From Hanleya hanleyi (Eukaryota > Mollusca > Polyplacophora > Lepidopleurida > Hanleyidae): a stretch of DNA of 64,000 nt. Under the pieces are notes generated by a model. That model was not told the DNA's origin. It saw nothing but the letters and a program-made list of their open reading frames with translations, and made no database searches. A program made the translations under genes and the position numbers. The DNA is taken from NCBI GenBank assembly GCA_036873755.1, contig JAVTVY010018822.1, forward strand, positions 17,430 to 81,429, written 5' to 3'. Shown here one piece after another: positions 11,775-23,910 of the stretch. Each line of letters starts with the position of its first letter. The first letter of the stretch is position 1.

Positions 11775-12788
11775 ATGCTTACATTCAGTATTGATTACTT
11801 GACTGGAAACGACCAGATACGCCATCTGAGCAATCCTGTGGATCCCATCCGGGATCATATCACAGAGGGACATGGCCACAGGCAAATTTGGTCTCCTTCA
11901 CCTATGTGCAAAAATATTGTCACTCCTGATTTCTCAAAAATCGATCTTTTATCTGCTAAGGGAAATGACATAGACAGTCAGTCATCTGGCGGAGGTAAAA
12001 ACTGTTCTATAAGCTCTTCAAGTGACAGTGACAGTACCAGCCTTGATAGTGTGGAATCTATAGCTGAAGTTCTTTTGTCGTTAGACAAACGGATCAGAAA
12101 GTTTCCTAATAAGGATAACACAACAAGATCACCACCATCGATTTCATCAGATAAATTCGATGAGAAGCCTCCCCATTCTTATATTGCTCTGATTTCCATG
12201 GCAATTATAAGTTCACCTGAAGGGAAGATTTTACTAGGAGATATGTATCAATACATTATGGACAATTACCCTTATTACAACAACACAGAGCGGGCTTGGA
12301 GGAACAGTATCCGTCATAACTTGTCTCTCAATGAATGTTTTATCAAGAACGGTCGAGCTGACAACGGCAAAGGTAATTACTGGTCTATACACCCCGCCTG
12401 TGTGGAGGACTTTGCCAAGGGAGACTATCGTAGAAGACAAGCCAGAAGACGAGCGAGGAAAACCAACAAAGACACTAATCTGATGACCTTCCCTCAAGGA
12501 TACGGTTGTAACATCGGCTATGTTCCCATGGAGTCATCATCCATAGGACAATATCCATACCAGAGTCTAACACCACAACTGGTCACATTGGGACAACAAT
12601 TTCAGAGCACGGTCAGCGGTTCCCCACAAGGATATTATCCATACTACGGTATAACACCTGAGATGATGACGTGGGAACCACAAATTCAGAATCCAGTCTC
12701 CTGTTCTCCACTAAAATTTTGCTCTGGGAATATGGTATACCCACAAATGTATTCACATCCATCAAGCTCTATTATTCTGCCTTCCTGA
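11775..12788 (+). CDS. FoxQ2-like forkhead transcription factor, copy B (intact)
   Basis: Single-exon gene for a 337-residue protein, the only intact forkhead copy here. Residues 4-10, FSIDYLT, resemble an EH1 (Groucho-binding) motif, which FoxQ2 proteins often carry. Residues 78-93 are Ser/Asp-rich. The forkhead domain spans about 131-228 and starts KPPHSYIALISMAI. The recognition helix is NSIRHNLSLNECF (177-189), followed by the wing NGKGNYWSIHP and a basic tail RRRQARRRARK typical of FoxQ2. The C-terminal 110 residues are rich in Tyr, Pro, Gln and Ser. Such proteins bind DNA in the nucleus; FoxQ2 acts in anterior or apical patterning in many invertebrates, and spiralian genomes often hold several copies. 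The start is the first ATG in frame, shared by all copies. Family placement is firm for forkhead and likely for FoxQ2; orthology within the family needs a tree. Confidence 0.92.
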   Translation: MLTFSIDYLTGNDQIRHLSNPVDPIRDHITEGHGHRQIWSPSPMCKNIVTPDFSKIDLLSAKGNDIDSQSSGGGKNCSISSSSDSDSTSLDSVESIAEVLLSLDKRIRKFPNKDNTTRSPPSISSDKFDEKPPHSYIALISMAIISSPEGKILLGDMYQYIMDNYPYYNNTERAWRNSIRHNLSLNECFIKNGRADNGKGNYWSIHPACVEDFAKGDYRRRQARRRARKTNKDTNLMTFPQGYGCNIGYVPMESSSIGQYPYQSLTPQLVTLGQQFQSTVSGSPQGYYPYYGITPEMMTWEPQIQNPVSCSPLKFCSGNMVYPQMYSHPSSSIILPS

Positions 12789-12954
12789 TAACGAGGTCGA
12801 CCGCATGACCACATTAAAGATTGAGGTCGCTGGTGAAAGAACTTCCCATCACATGCCAGCTGTTCCTGAAACGCGTGCAAGTGCTTTATGTTGACATTGA
12901 TCTGGATTTGCGCCTTGTTTTTGTTGATTTGTATTACACGTAGTGTTGTGTACC

Positions 12955-13345
12955 TTCAACTGGAGACAGCCTGAAATATCTGTCATCTACCGGAAGTAGG
13001 AATGGATCTGTAACATCTGTTAGTGACAGTGATAATGTTAGTCTTGATAGCACAGAATCTATCGTTAGACAAACGAAGCAGATATATCGCCAACAAACGA
13101 TAATACAGCTACACCACACCAATCGACGTTTCCAAGGCTTGGACGAACAGTATCCGTCATAACTTGTCACTTAAGGAATGTTTTATCAAGAACGACCGAG
13201 CTGACAACAGTAAAGGCAATTCCTGGTCTATACACCAGTATAGAGAACAAGCCAGAAGACAAGCGGGGGAAATCCATGAAAGACACCTACCTATCTGATG
13301 AACTTCTCGCAAGTGTACGGTTGTAATATCAGGTATGTGACTCAT
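12955..13345 (+). pseudogene. Forkhead relic B', second paralogue
   Basis: Downstream of copy B lies a degraded forkhead sequence. At about 13010-13075 it encodes SVSDSDNVSLDSTESIV, a diverged form of the Ser/Asp linker. From about 13144 it continues with the recognition-helix region (RNSIRHNLSLKECFIKNDRAD) and an AK-rich tail, with frame breaks and a missing first half of the domain. The same relic, inverted, occurs at 23280-23910, so it was a separate paralogue next to the main gene before the units were duplicated. Unit A lacks most of it. Confidence 0.75.
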
Positions 13346-14264
13346 TTCCGCCAGACTGTCTTCTTGACAAAGTTTAATGCCAATCATATCCAGTTTATTG
13401 TTACCGGATAATAGTGTTGGTAGAAGGACTATGTGTTCTCTCACCAAACGTGAACTATTATTGATGTACCAGAATTGTTGAATTTGTTGAGTGTGCAATT
13501 GTGGATTTCCTTTGTTTTATTTTGTTTCTATTGAATCGCTTCAATTTTTGTACAGTTCAATTTATTGGATATTAAAACATTGAATCATATGTTGACCGTA
13601 TCTGGGGTTTTTGTACGGAACTATCGGGCGACACCCTCGCTGCATCAACGATCAGAAATATTAATTCTGTATGTCTCTATCTGTCCGTTATGGACAATCT
13701 TGTGGTTACTAATCGATACACCCAGTATGATCTTCGGCACTGATAATCCCACTGAACTTAATGTTATGGACCATATGTTAAAAATGGACGTTCCTTAGGA
13801 TGTCCATATGCACAGTCACTTTATCAAAGTGTGACATTGTCACTCTCAATTTGGAATTGATTCGGAATTCCCTGCTTGGATCGTCATATGATAAAAGAAT
13901 AAATATAGTCATTGATGAGAATTTGTGATAGGGACCGTATTTTATCTTTTCAACATCACTGACGGCTTCAGTCTCTTCTAAGTAAATAGTTCTTGTTTGA
14001 AGGTATGACTGAATTGATTATATGAATTTAGATGATCATGGTATCAAAAAAGATCTGATAAATGTTTCAGACTGTCGGAGAATTGGGTAAATTTGTCCAG
14101 ATATTTTGGGTATGGTCCCTAACAATTTTGGCTATATCACGTCTCTTCCCAATCATTCTGAGAGTGCAGAGATATTGTTATGGACCATAGGCTGGTTGAT
14201 GCATACCGGACCTGTCGCACTGGATATACTTCTTATAACAGCATAGAAATTCTGAAAGTCTCCT

Positions 14265-14735
14265 GTCTCATAATACAGTACTACTGAATGCCATTCAATA
14301 ATTTTGGCGTTTGAAGATGCTGGAATTTGCATTTCGATGACTTGACCTGTAAATACGAAATTCGTTCATCTTTCAACGTTGTACATTCGATTCTGGTATT
14401 CCATTGCGCCGTGATAAGACTTGGCTTCTTTCTGAATCAAAATCCTGCATTTAATTTTTTAGTACAATATTACATTTGTATATGGTGTATCCAGGTTTTA
14501 GATCAGGAAGCTTCCAGTGGAACGCCAATATTGTTACCACTGATTGTTACCCACCCCCGTCTATCAGAGCATGCATGCGCGCGCGTAATACCCTATAACG
14601 CCATCGTTCAAGACTAGGTGATAATTGGGTGAGGTTCATATAACCTAACATGACACTTGAATGCCAAATTATCTTCAATTATCTCAAGGTGCTCCAAGAT
14701 ACAAAATGGCATACGGGTACTGAACTGTTCGCCCA
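14265..14735 (+). repeat. Decayed start of a third forkhead unit, partly inverted
   Basis: 14265-14540 matches the starts of units A and B with many differences. 14550-14735 then matches 8775-8945 of unit B in inverted orientation, so a local inversion followed the duplication. Later pieces of the same unit appear at 16598-16831 and 18256-18458, separated by insertions. The minisatellites are absent. Confidence 0.75.
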
Positions 14736-16597
14736 TTGTGTAACAGGGAAACAAGCTAACGTCGTCTCGCGATAACTGGTATATGGCGTAACTGCATGTG
14801 TTTGTACATATTCCTGGGTCAGTAGGAAACTGTGTTATATCTTAATGCTCACGAATTGCCGTTCCGTGTGAAACTTGGGTACGGTACCTAGACTCCCTCT
14901 GATTATTTTTAACAACATGAAAGTTATAGATAAATCTCAACATTGGTCAGAATTATTATTTAAAGAGGCATTTGCAATTAAAAACAATAAACCCCAATTA
15001 AACCACGGACTGAAAGCTACAAAACAGTTAGCTTTGTTTGATTGATAATCTGACAAATGTATATTATATTGAACTGATCACCTCCCTATACAAACACTTG
15101 TCAACCTTAACTGAATCTTTGTTTATTGTCACCACACACTGTTTAATCCCACATGCTGTTAATCTCTTAAATCATGTATCAGATCTTTTATTGACCTTAT
15201 CTGAATGTATTGCCACAACAACTGTTTTTACTGCACATAATTCACACTGATGCCATTTTTACATATATGTTTATTCGTCACTGATTATTTCAACACCTTA
15301 CCTGTATATATATCATTTGGTTTCTCTGTCAAATTACTCCTGCCGATGGTTTGAAGAAATAAACCGAAATATCGAGTCACAATGAACTGCTTGTCATTCT
15401 TCGGAGTGCTTACCCTGCTTTATTATGCAAAGCTAGTCAGTGGAAATTCTAATAGTACCTGTATTATTTCTTTAGTTTTCCCATTTGCTGTAGCATTACG
15501 CACCAGGTGCCAGCAGATCAGGAAGTCGGCCAGCGGAAGTCGCCAATTATCACTGGTCATCGGTGCATGTGTAGGTTTAATTAACAGCGACCCGCACTCG
15601 TGCTGGACGGTAGAGAAAGTACTAGTAAAGAAAGCTAACCTTTAAAAATTGTTTACGATCCATTTTTCAACGGTATGGTTCGAAAATAATCGTCCATGTC
15701 AATATTTGGACGGTACCCTTTTTCTGTATTTTGTAGGAATTTCTTTCATTTGGTGTATCAGTAAGATTGACCGAAATTGACACTGTCTAATAGCAAGGTG
15801 TTCACTTTATTGTTGTGATTGTGCTTGCAGTTTATAAAATTTTACACTAGTCCAGGAACTAATTGGACTGCGCGTGCAATGGTATCTTCAGAGACACACT
15901 TTTCAGAATTTTCCCAATCCAATTAAAATTAAATCCTATCTGCTCCCCAATTTGGATATGTCGCTTGTAGGATCTAAAAGGGTGACATTAACGTGAGTGT
16001 CAACCAATCCCGAGAACTCTTCATAGGGCTTTGGAGGGAACATAAAGATACTGGCTGTTTGGTTGGTCCCGCAAGTTTGGCACCATAATGCGGGGTAGAA
16101 TTATGGACTGGTCCTTGACGTAAACCTTGGATTAGAGCAGAGATCATGACCCTATCCCCCGTCCCCGACTGCAAGTAAAGTAGTTAAAATTCGCCATGCT
16201 GTCATAAGACTATTACATATTCATGAGCTGGGCGCTCTGAACACCAAATTCAATTGAAATCAGTAAGATCCAACATAGCGACATATACGATTGGGGAGCA
16301 TTGATAGGATATTAATTCATTAAGATTGGCATTTTCCAATATACGCCGTAACAACAACAACACTCCCTTCTTAAAGCCCTTAATTTGCGAAAGATTGAAC
16401 AGAAGCCACACTATTTTAAAGATAGAACATTGTAAAACAATATTGTAAATTGTACAGACAGCAAATTAAGTTACTGTATATAAAATGCATTAATATATTG
16501 TTACTGTAAATATACAAGAATATCATTGGAAACATACTTCTGAAAGAATAAAACCTCGAAGTATCTGATACCTCGTGAGAGGAAGGGTTTTTTAAGA
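14736..16597 (+). other. Gene-poor stretch with an inverted repeat
   Basis: No convincing gene. An imperfect inverted repeat is present: 15915-15976 (TCCTATCTGCTCCCCAATTT...GTAGGATCT) pairs with about 16262-16345 in reverse complement, consistent with a small foldback element. At 15343-15380 a GGTTT/AAACC stem followed by CGAAA recalls the 3' tails of some retroelements, but the match is weak. Confidence 0.45.
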
Positions 16598-16831
16598 TGG
16601 CTTTCCTGGCGGTATAACTAATTATTGTTTGTTTGTCAAGTAAATCAAATGTACAACGACTAAACGTGGAATGTACTACCGATGTGCATACATCTATGAA
16701 GGTGCCGGAACTAATTAATTTTGTTGGCCTATTCCATATAATATAACATAAGAGGCGCACCTACATAAATGATTTTAGATACATCGAGAACATATCCCCG
16801 TTAATTTCATTGATTTAAATGAACAGGTTAC

Positions 16832-18255
16832 ACATGAGCAGTGTGACTAACGTCACAGGACCTACGAAGTAGGGTAAGCATTAGGACTCCGACGCGAACT
16901 GAACTCATGGCAATCCCCACCCCCCACTTGAAATCCTGCCTATATTAAGATGGGCACTGCCCAAGTCAGAATCATCAGTGATTTTCATCACAAATCACCA
17001 GAAATTTTCATCAAAAGAAGGTCAGCTCAGAACTTGTTGGTAACAGTCTCCTAATGCGCTTTCATTCCAAAATAAATAACGATCGCCGATTTAATTTTAC
17101 AATTTTTTAACTAAAGGAAACAGATTGAATAATAAAAAATTCAGCAGATTTCAGGTTTTACGTGTAAAAATACATTTACATCTCTTTAATGGTTTTCAGT
17201 ACCTTTGTCCAGGACCAAAACAACTTTTTGAATCGCATTATTTTCCCAACAATCCAACAAATTCTTATATATAGTCCTATAGTAGAAAGGTAGCATTTAT
17301 GTAGTTTACGGTAATTCAACTCAAGACCAACACCTTCTCGGCACAAGATAATAATGATTCTATGTCATTCTCCTGGGCATGACCTGTACATAGACGAATA
17401 AATAGCATCGCTACATCACGTTGTTATCTAGATATATGAGACAACACATTTTGGGTATCGGCAATCTGATGAATGTAGAATTTGAGGATTGTACTTAGCA
17501 TCTTAAATATAGCCTCTTAATACTGTAAATCATATCTGTTTAATTTCGTTTCCCATAATGTAGCAGTTACTAGCACTCAAAACATGTGTGTATATAGCAA
17601 AAGTGTGTGTCTCAAGTTAACGGCAGCTGTTCAAATGTCTCCTGGAACGGTAATAAATTAATAAAGATGTCAACATGTGAACTCATAGAATCTGGACTGC
17701 CGATGGTTTAATGTAATACCGGTACCATCTGTTGTGATATTTTTTTAACTCCCAGGCATCTGTTTATTTTTATCTCCCCTGCTCTGACCTCTAAGAACAA
17801 TTTAATTATTACACCATGGCAGAATTAACTGCAATCTCGAATCCCAAGCCTATCAGACTGTTAGTTCTGATCTGTTTATAGGCCTATTGGGGGTGACCCA
17901 GCTACACTGCTGTGACATCTAGCTCTCAAAACAATTACGGATGGCATATCCCACCACGTTTTGTACTGTGTTATATATACATTGAAACATACAGCCAATT
18001 GTTCCCAATGGGCATGACAGTGCACTCGCTGAGCCATCAATAAATAAAAATAAAAATAATTATGAATCAAATTTTCATCAGAATTCGGTCAGCTCGGAAC
18101 TTGCTGGTAACAATGCCCTAATGCACGTTCATGCCAAAAATCAAGGTTCTAATGTCAACGGTTCTCCTTATTTTGCCGACGAAAGGATTCGGATGGACTG
18201 ACTGACTGACTCACTCTTTACCGGACAATTTGCGATCTGTAGCCTACTTCGTAGG
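16832..18255 (+). mobile_element. Full copy of a CCTACGAAGTAGG-ended element
   Basis: The left end is ACATGAGCAGTGTGACTAAC... with CCTACGAAGTAGG 29 bp inside; the right end is CTACTTCGTAGG. Forkhead-unit flank continues on both sides (GATTTAAATGAACAGG before, AAGCACACATCCAGAAAA after), which fixes the limits to within a few bases. No transposase is encoded; the short ORF at 17876-18070 recurs with differences in another copy and is probably not a gene. Related to 18459-19205, 19846-20640, 21090-21841 and the shorter right-end pieces at 20708-20862, 22000-22152 and 22308-22506. Confidence 0.7.
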
Positions 18256-18458
18256 AATAAGCACACATCCAGAAAAACAGCACTTTTTAAACACCGGCAA
18301 GAGTTTTGTAATAGAACCTGCCCGATTTTCTCCAATTTTTAAAGATATTTTGTTTTCGGATAACCCAACCCCTCATATCATACTGTGAATGATAATATGT
18401 ATCGTTGCATTACTTCGAATTTTCGAATTTTATCTTTTTTTTTCTTTCAAAAATGTAT

Positions 18459-19205
18459 ACATGAGCAGTGTGACTAACGTCACAGGACCTACGAAGTAGA
18501 GTAGGCATTAGGACTCGAACGCGAACTGAACTCTTGGAAATCCCCACCCCCAGTTGAAATCCTGCCTATATTAAGATGAGCACCGCCCAAGTCAGAATCG
18601 CCAGTGATTTTCATCAAAAATCACCAGAAATTTTCATCAAAAGTAGGTCAGCTCAGAACTTGTTGGTAACAGTCTCCTAATGCGCTTTCATTCCAAAAAT
18701 AAATAACGATCGCCGATTTAATTTTACAATTTTTTAACTAAAGGAAACAGATTGAATAATAAAAAGTTCAGTAGATTTCAGGTTTTACGTGTGAAAATAC
18801 ATTTACATCTCTTTAATGGTTTTCAGTGCCCTTGTCCAAGACCAAAACAACTTTTTGAATCGCATTATTTTCCCAACAATACAACAAATTCTTATATATA
18901 GTACTATAGTAGAAAGGTAGCATTTATGTAGTTTACGATAATTCAACTCAAGACCAACACCTTCTCTGCACAAGATAATAATGATTCTATGTCATTCTCC
19001 TGAGCATAACCGGTACAAAGACGAATAAATAGCGTCTCTACATCACGTTGTTATCTAGATATATGAGATAACACATTTTGGGTATCGGCAATCTGATGAA
19101 TGTACTATTCCGGTATTCTTGTTTCACATTATATTCTATGACGGTTGATCGGTGATTTTCTTCATTGATAAACGTTAAACCACCTCAGCTTCGTTGTGTG
19201 AATCG
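18459..19205 (+). mobile_element. Second copy of the TACGAAGTAG element, left part
   Basis: Close copy of the first 640 bp of 16832-18255, including the ATAACGATCGCCGATTT and TCTAGATATATGAGA stretches, then extending to AACCACCTCAGCTTCG. It lies in decayed forkhead-unit flank. The right end with CTACTTCGTAGG is missing. Confidence 0.7.
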
Positions 19206-19845
19206 GAATTGCATTGCTGTGACACACCAACACACTCCGTGGCAGTGATTCTGTATCCCCTAATCAAGGAATCAAAATGGATCAAGATTTGAAATGACAA
19301 GAAAAATTTAGACATATTTTGTTTACACATGTAATTTTTTGTTTAAATTATATCCAAGTGTGATATATAGTCAATATTCAAGAGGTACCAAAAAACCCCT
19401 CAAAGTATGTGCTCATATTTTCATATCATGATCAAAGTTACTTTATCTAGTTAAATTCTACCCAAAGAAAATAAATTAAGACCCTTTAAACATGCCGTCA
19501 TGGCTTTGTTTCACCCTCAGTAAACTTTTATCATTGTTGCTCACACAGACCAATCTGAAGGATGATACCACACCTTTCTTTCTTCTGCTGGGTTATTGCA
19601 CCAGGCTGACTGAATTGGTTGATGTAGGATATTTCACCACCAGTGGGTAATTTGACCTGAATTTGAGGCCTGATGTGGTCTGTGATGAAATGTTTGGATG
19701 TGAAATAGGATACACGTTAAAGGCCGCAGTTTACATATATCTATAACAATATACTGAATTGTGTGTATTGAGGCTGGCAAGTTGGTAATAGCAGTGTAGA
19801 TAAATGCACTAACAAATGATGGGAAATTAGCATTTCCTATTTCAT

Positions 19846-21841
19846 ACATGAGCAGTGTGACTAACGTCACAGGACCTACGAAGTAGAGTAGGCATTAGGA
19901 CTCGATCGTATTTTCATTGAGATATGATGTGACCCTCCCCTACGGTACGTTTCATCATAATATGGTACATGTACAACCTTCCATAACAGCCACAGGTTCT
20001 CTTTATAACATGCCTTTTGTGAGATTGAGCAAGATTATATTCTGGGTATTTATATATTTACATCGATGTGTTCGTGCCACAAAAAATGAAAGTATATTGG
20101 TGAATGTTCTGGTCATTTAGTGATCCGGCCCTGGTACAAATAAATAACGATCGCCGATTTAATTTTACAATTTTTTAATTAAAGGAAACAGATTGAATAA
20201 TATAGGTTCAGTAGATTTCAAGCTTTACGTGTGAAAATACATTTACATCTGTTTAATGGTTTTCAGTGCCCTTGTACAGGATCAAAACAACTTTTTGAAT
20301 CACATTATTTTCCCAACAATACAACAGATTTTTATATATAGTACTATAGTAGAAAGGTAGCATTTATGTAGTTTACGGTAATTCAACTCCAGACCAACAC
20401 CTTCTATGCACAAGATTCTATGTCATTCTCCTGAGCATAACCGGTACAAAGAGGAATAAATAGCGTCTCTACATCACGTTGTCATCTAGATATATGAGAC
20501 AACACATTTTGGGCATCGGCAATCTGATGAATGTACTATTCCGGTTTTCTTGTTTCACATTATATTCTATGGCGGTTGATCGGTGATTTTCTTCATTGAT
20601 AAACGTTAAACCACCTCAGCTTCGTTATGGAAACAGCGCTGATTGTTTGAGGGTATATGCAGTACTTAAGATTAACCTCAGGGCCATGTGCAGTGGGACA
20701 GGGTATTCCTACGAAGTAGGCTACAGATCGCAAATTGTCCGGTAATGAGTGAGTCAGTCAGTCCATCCGAATTCTTTCGTCGGCAAAATAAGGAGAACCG
20801 TTGACATTAGAACCTTGATTTTTGGCATGAACGTGCATTAGGGCATTGTTACCAGCAAGTTCTGATCTGAAATAATTCTGATTAAAATTAGATTTATAAT
20901 TAACACTTCAGTATATTGTTATATATATGTAAGCTGTAGCCTGTAACGTGTATCCTGTTTCACATCCAAACATGTCATCATTGCCAAGAAAACTGTGGTC
21001 CGTTTTGCTCTAGCGTTTTATCGCATTTAATGACTAGGCCTATCAGTTACTCTCCGGCTAAAAATACCCTACTGCATATACCCTCAAAAATTCAGCGTTG
21101 TTTGCACAACGAAGCTGAGGTGGTTTAACGTTTATCATAAAGAAAATAACCGATCAACTGCCATAGAATATAATGTGAAACAAGGAAACCGGAATAGTAC
21201 ATTCATCAGATTGCCGATACCCAAAATGTGTTGTCTCATATATCTAGATAACAACGTGATGTAGAGACGCTATTTATTCGTCTTTGTACCGGTTATGCTC
21301 AGGAGAATCACATAGAATCATTATTATCTTGTGCATAGAAGGTGTTGGTCTCGAGTTGAATTACCGTAAACTACATAAATGCTACCTTTCTATACTATAG
21401 TACTATATATAAAAATTTGGTGTATTGTTGGGAAAATAATGTGATTTAAAAAGTTGTTTTGATCCTGGACAAGGGCACTAAAAACCACTAAAGAGATGTA
21501 GATGTATTTTCACACGTAAAGCTTGAAATCTAGTGAACCTATATTATTCAATCTGTTTCCTTTAAAAAAAAATGTAAAATTAAATCGGTGATCGTTATTT
21601 ATTTTGGAATGAAGGCGCATTAGGAGACTGTTACCAACAAGTTCTGAGCTGACCTATTTTTGATGGAAATTTCTGGTGATTTTTGATGAAAATCAGTGGC
21701 GATTCTGACTTGGGCGGTGCCCATCTTAATATAGGCAGGATTTCAACTGGGGGTGGGGATTTCCAAGAGTTCAGTTCGCGTTCGAGTCCTAATGCCTACT
21801 GTACTTCGTAGGTCCTGTGACGTTAGTCACACTGCTCATGT
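19846..21841. repeat. Palindromic pair of TACGAAGTAG elements (about 2 kb)
   Basis: The plus-strand copy (19846-20640, with an unrelated insert at about 19908-20140) and the minus-strand copy (21090-21841) form arms of about 0.55-0.75 kb. Between them are an inverted right-end piece (20708-20862) and a segment also seen near 19650 and 21860. The small ORFs inside are chance products. Confidence 0.7.
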
Positions 21842-21845
21842 TTTT

Positions 21846-22506
21846 AGCTGTGGATAATTTGACCTGAATTTGAAGGCTCCAGCCTGGTGTGGCCAATGTG
21901 AAATAGGATACACGTTAAAGGCTACAGTTTACATACACAATGTATATCTATAACAATATACTGAAGTGTTAATTATCAATCTAATTTTAATCAGAATTAT
22001 TTCAGGTCAGAACTTGCCCTAATGCACGTTCATGCCAAAAATCAAGGTTCTAATGTCAACGGTTCTCCTTATTTTGCCGACGAAAGGATTCGGATGGACT
22101 GACTGACTCACTCATTACCGGACAATTTGCGATCTGTAGCCTACTTCGTAGGAAAAAACAATTACGGATGGCATATCCCACCAGATTTTGTACTGTGTTA
22201 CATATACAGTGAAACATACAGCCAAGGATTCCCGATGGGCATGACAGTGTACTCGCTGAGCCACCAATAAATAATAAAAAAAATAATTATAAATCAAATT
22301 TTCATCAGAATTCGGTCAGCTCAGAACTTGCTGGTAACAATGCCCTAATGCACGTTCATGCCAAAAATCAAGGTTCTAATGTCAACGGTTCTCCTTATTT
22401 TGCCGACGAAAGGATTCGGATGGACTGACTGACTGACTGACTGACTGACTGCCTGACTCACTCATTCATTACCGGACAATTTGCGATATGTAGCCTACTT
22501 CGTAGG
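21846..22506 (+). repeat. Right-end fragments of the TACGAAGTAG family
   Basis: Two tandem right-end pieces finish at CTACTTCGTAGG (22152 and 22506). The second has an expanded (CTGA)n run at about 22429-22450. The short ORF at 22115-22297 is the diverged counterpart of the one at 17876-18070. Confidence 0.65.
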
Positions 22507-22776
22507 AAAATATAATAGAAAATAGTTTTGCTCAAATAAATTACAATGCTCATTTACGAGAAAAATTGTCGGATGTTTGTGATTCGCGTATATATCGATA
22601 CGGCATCTCAAGGTTCCGAGTCCACCTATTCACATGATATTCCTGTTACGATCACGCTGATGCATCGCAGTCTTAATGTTCAAATGATTTTATTAAATGT
22701 GTGGGTTACCAGTTGTGGGGCGCATATACCGGAATATAATGGAGACCACGTTAACTTGTTTCCCTGTAACACAATG

Positions 22777-23014
22777 GGTGAAACACTCACGGTCAACATA
22801 GGTGAATCACTCACGGTCAGCATAGGTGAAACACCCACGGTCAACATAGGTGAAACACTCACGGTCAACATAGGTGAAACACTCACGGTCAACAAGGTGA
22901 AACACTCACTGTCAACATAGGTGAAACACTCACGGTCAACATAGGTGAAACACTCACGGTCAACATAGGTGAAACACTCACGGTCAACATAGGTGAAACA
23001 CTCACGGTCAGCAT
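22777..23014 (+). repeat. 24-bp minisatellite
   Basis: About ten units of GGTGAAACACTCACGGTCAACATA. Since 24 is a multiple of three, both strands show repeat ORFs (GETLTVNI on one, LTVSVSPM on the other). It sits at the edge of the inverted forkhead unit; non-coding in my reading. Confidence 0.9.
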
Positions 23015-23279
23015 ATGATTCAATGTTTTAATATCCATGACATAAACGGTCACGTACGTAAATTGTATGATTCACGGTATTTACAATACAGGTTGATAAC
23101 AAGTAACAAAAAATGAAGTAAGAACGATTAAATAGAAACAACCTGAAACACAATAAATCCACAATTGCATACTCAACAATATTCTACCAACATTGTTAAC
23201 CGTTAGCAATAATCTGGATCGTGGCGCATAGAGAGAGTATAGCCGTGATTGGTGGGAATGAGATGGTCTGAGAGAAAAC

Positions 23280-23910
23280 AACTTTGTTGATACACAATTT
23301 CTCCAGGGTAAACTCTTTGCGCAGAAGTGCACTGCACACCGAATTTTACAGTTGTGATCCCGCGTCATTATCTCGGGTATCATTTCGTAGAATGGATTAC
23401 ATGTATATCCTTGCGAAGAATCAGTGACTGATGTGACCAATTGTGGTGTTAATTTTTGGTATGGATATTGTCCTATTGTTGATGACTTCATGGGAACATA
23501 ACCGATATTACAACCGTATCTTTGAGGAAAGGTCATTAGATTGGTGTCTTTGGTTGTTTTCCTCGCTCGTCTTCTGGCTTTTCTTCTAAACATGCGGGGT
23601 GTATAGACCAGTAATTAGTAATTACATTTACCGTTGTCAGCTCGACCGTTGCTGATAAAACATTCATCGAGGGACAAGTTTTGACGGATACTGTTCGTTC
23701 AAGACTTCAATAATTCGATGCTGGTGGGCTAGCCGGGTTAACCTTGTTGGGATATCTCAGGCTCGTTTGTCTAAAACGATAGAACTTCATCGAAGGATTC
23801 CGTACTATGAAGACTAACCTTGTCAATGTCACTAATAGATATTACAGATTCATTCTGTTCTGACTTCTGGTAGATGATAGATGGTTTGTCTCCGGTTGAA
23901 GGTACACGAC
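23280..23910 (-). pseudogene. Forkhead relic D (inverted second paralogue)
   Basis: Minus-strand relic related to B' at 12955-13345. From 23910 downwards it has the linker remnant, then a degraded recognition-helix region at about 23720-23600 (frame breaks and a stop before the RRKARRRARK tail). From 23593 an open stretch matches the C-terminal FoxQ2-like region (PQRYGCNIGYVPMKSS, GQYPYQKLTPQLV). The first half of the forkhead domain is missing. The 3' flank to 23020 matches the inverted 3' flank of units A and B. Confidence 0.75.

Larger units (their letters stand above)
8047..14264 (+). repeat. Segmental duplication, forkhead unit B
   Basis: Direct repeat of unit A carrying the intact forkhead gene. 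A third, decayed start of the same unit begins at about 14265. Relative to A, unit B contains an extra segment of about 126 bp at 8823-8948. A related segment lies inverted at about 14550-14645, so it may be a small mobile element. Outside the minisatellites, the forkhead gene and its relic, no gene is evident. Confidence 0.9.

Noticed and set aside
15310..15375. Hammerhead-ribozyme-like core (CTGCCGA, GGTTT/AAACC stem, GAAA)
   Set aside because: One core base differs (CTGC for CTGA), extra bases separate the possible stem I from the core, and stem III pairs weakly. Not supported without folding.
22777..23014. Regular 24-bp repeat array resembling a CRISPR at first sight
   Set aside because: Units are directly adjacent with no unique spacers, and the context is an animal genome.
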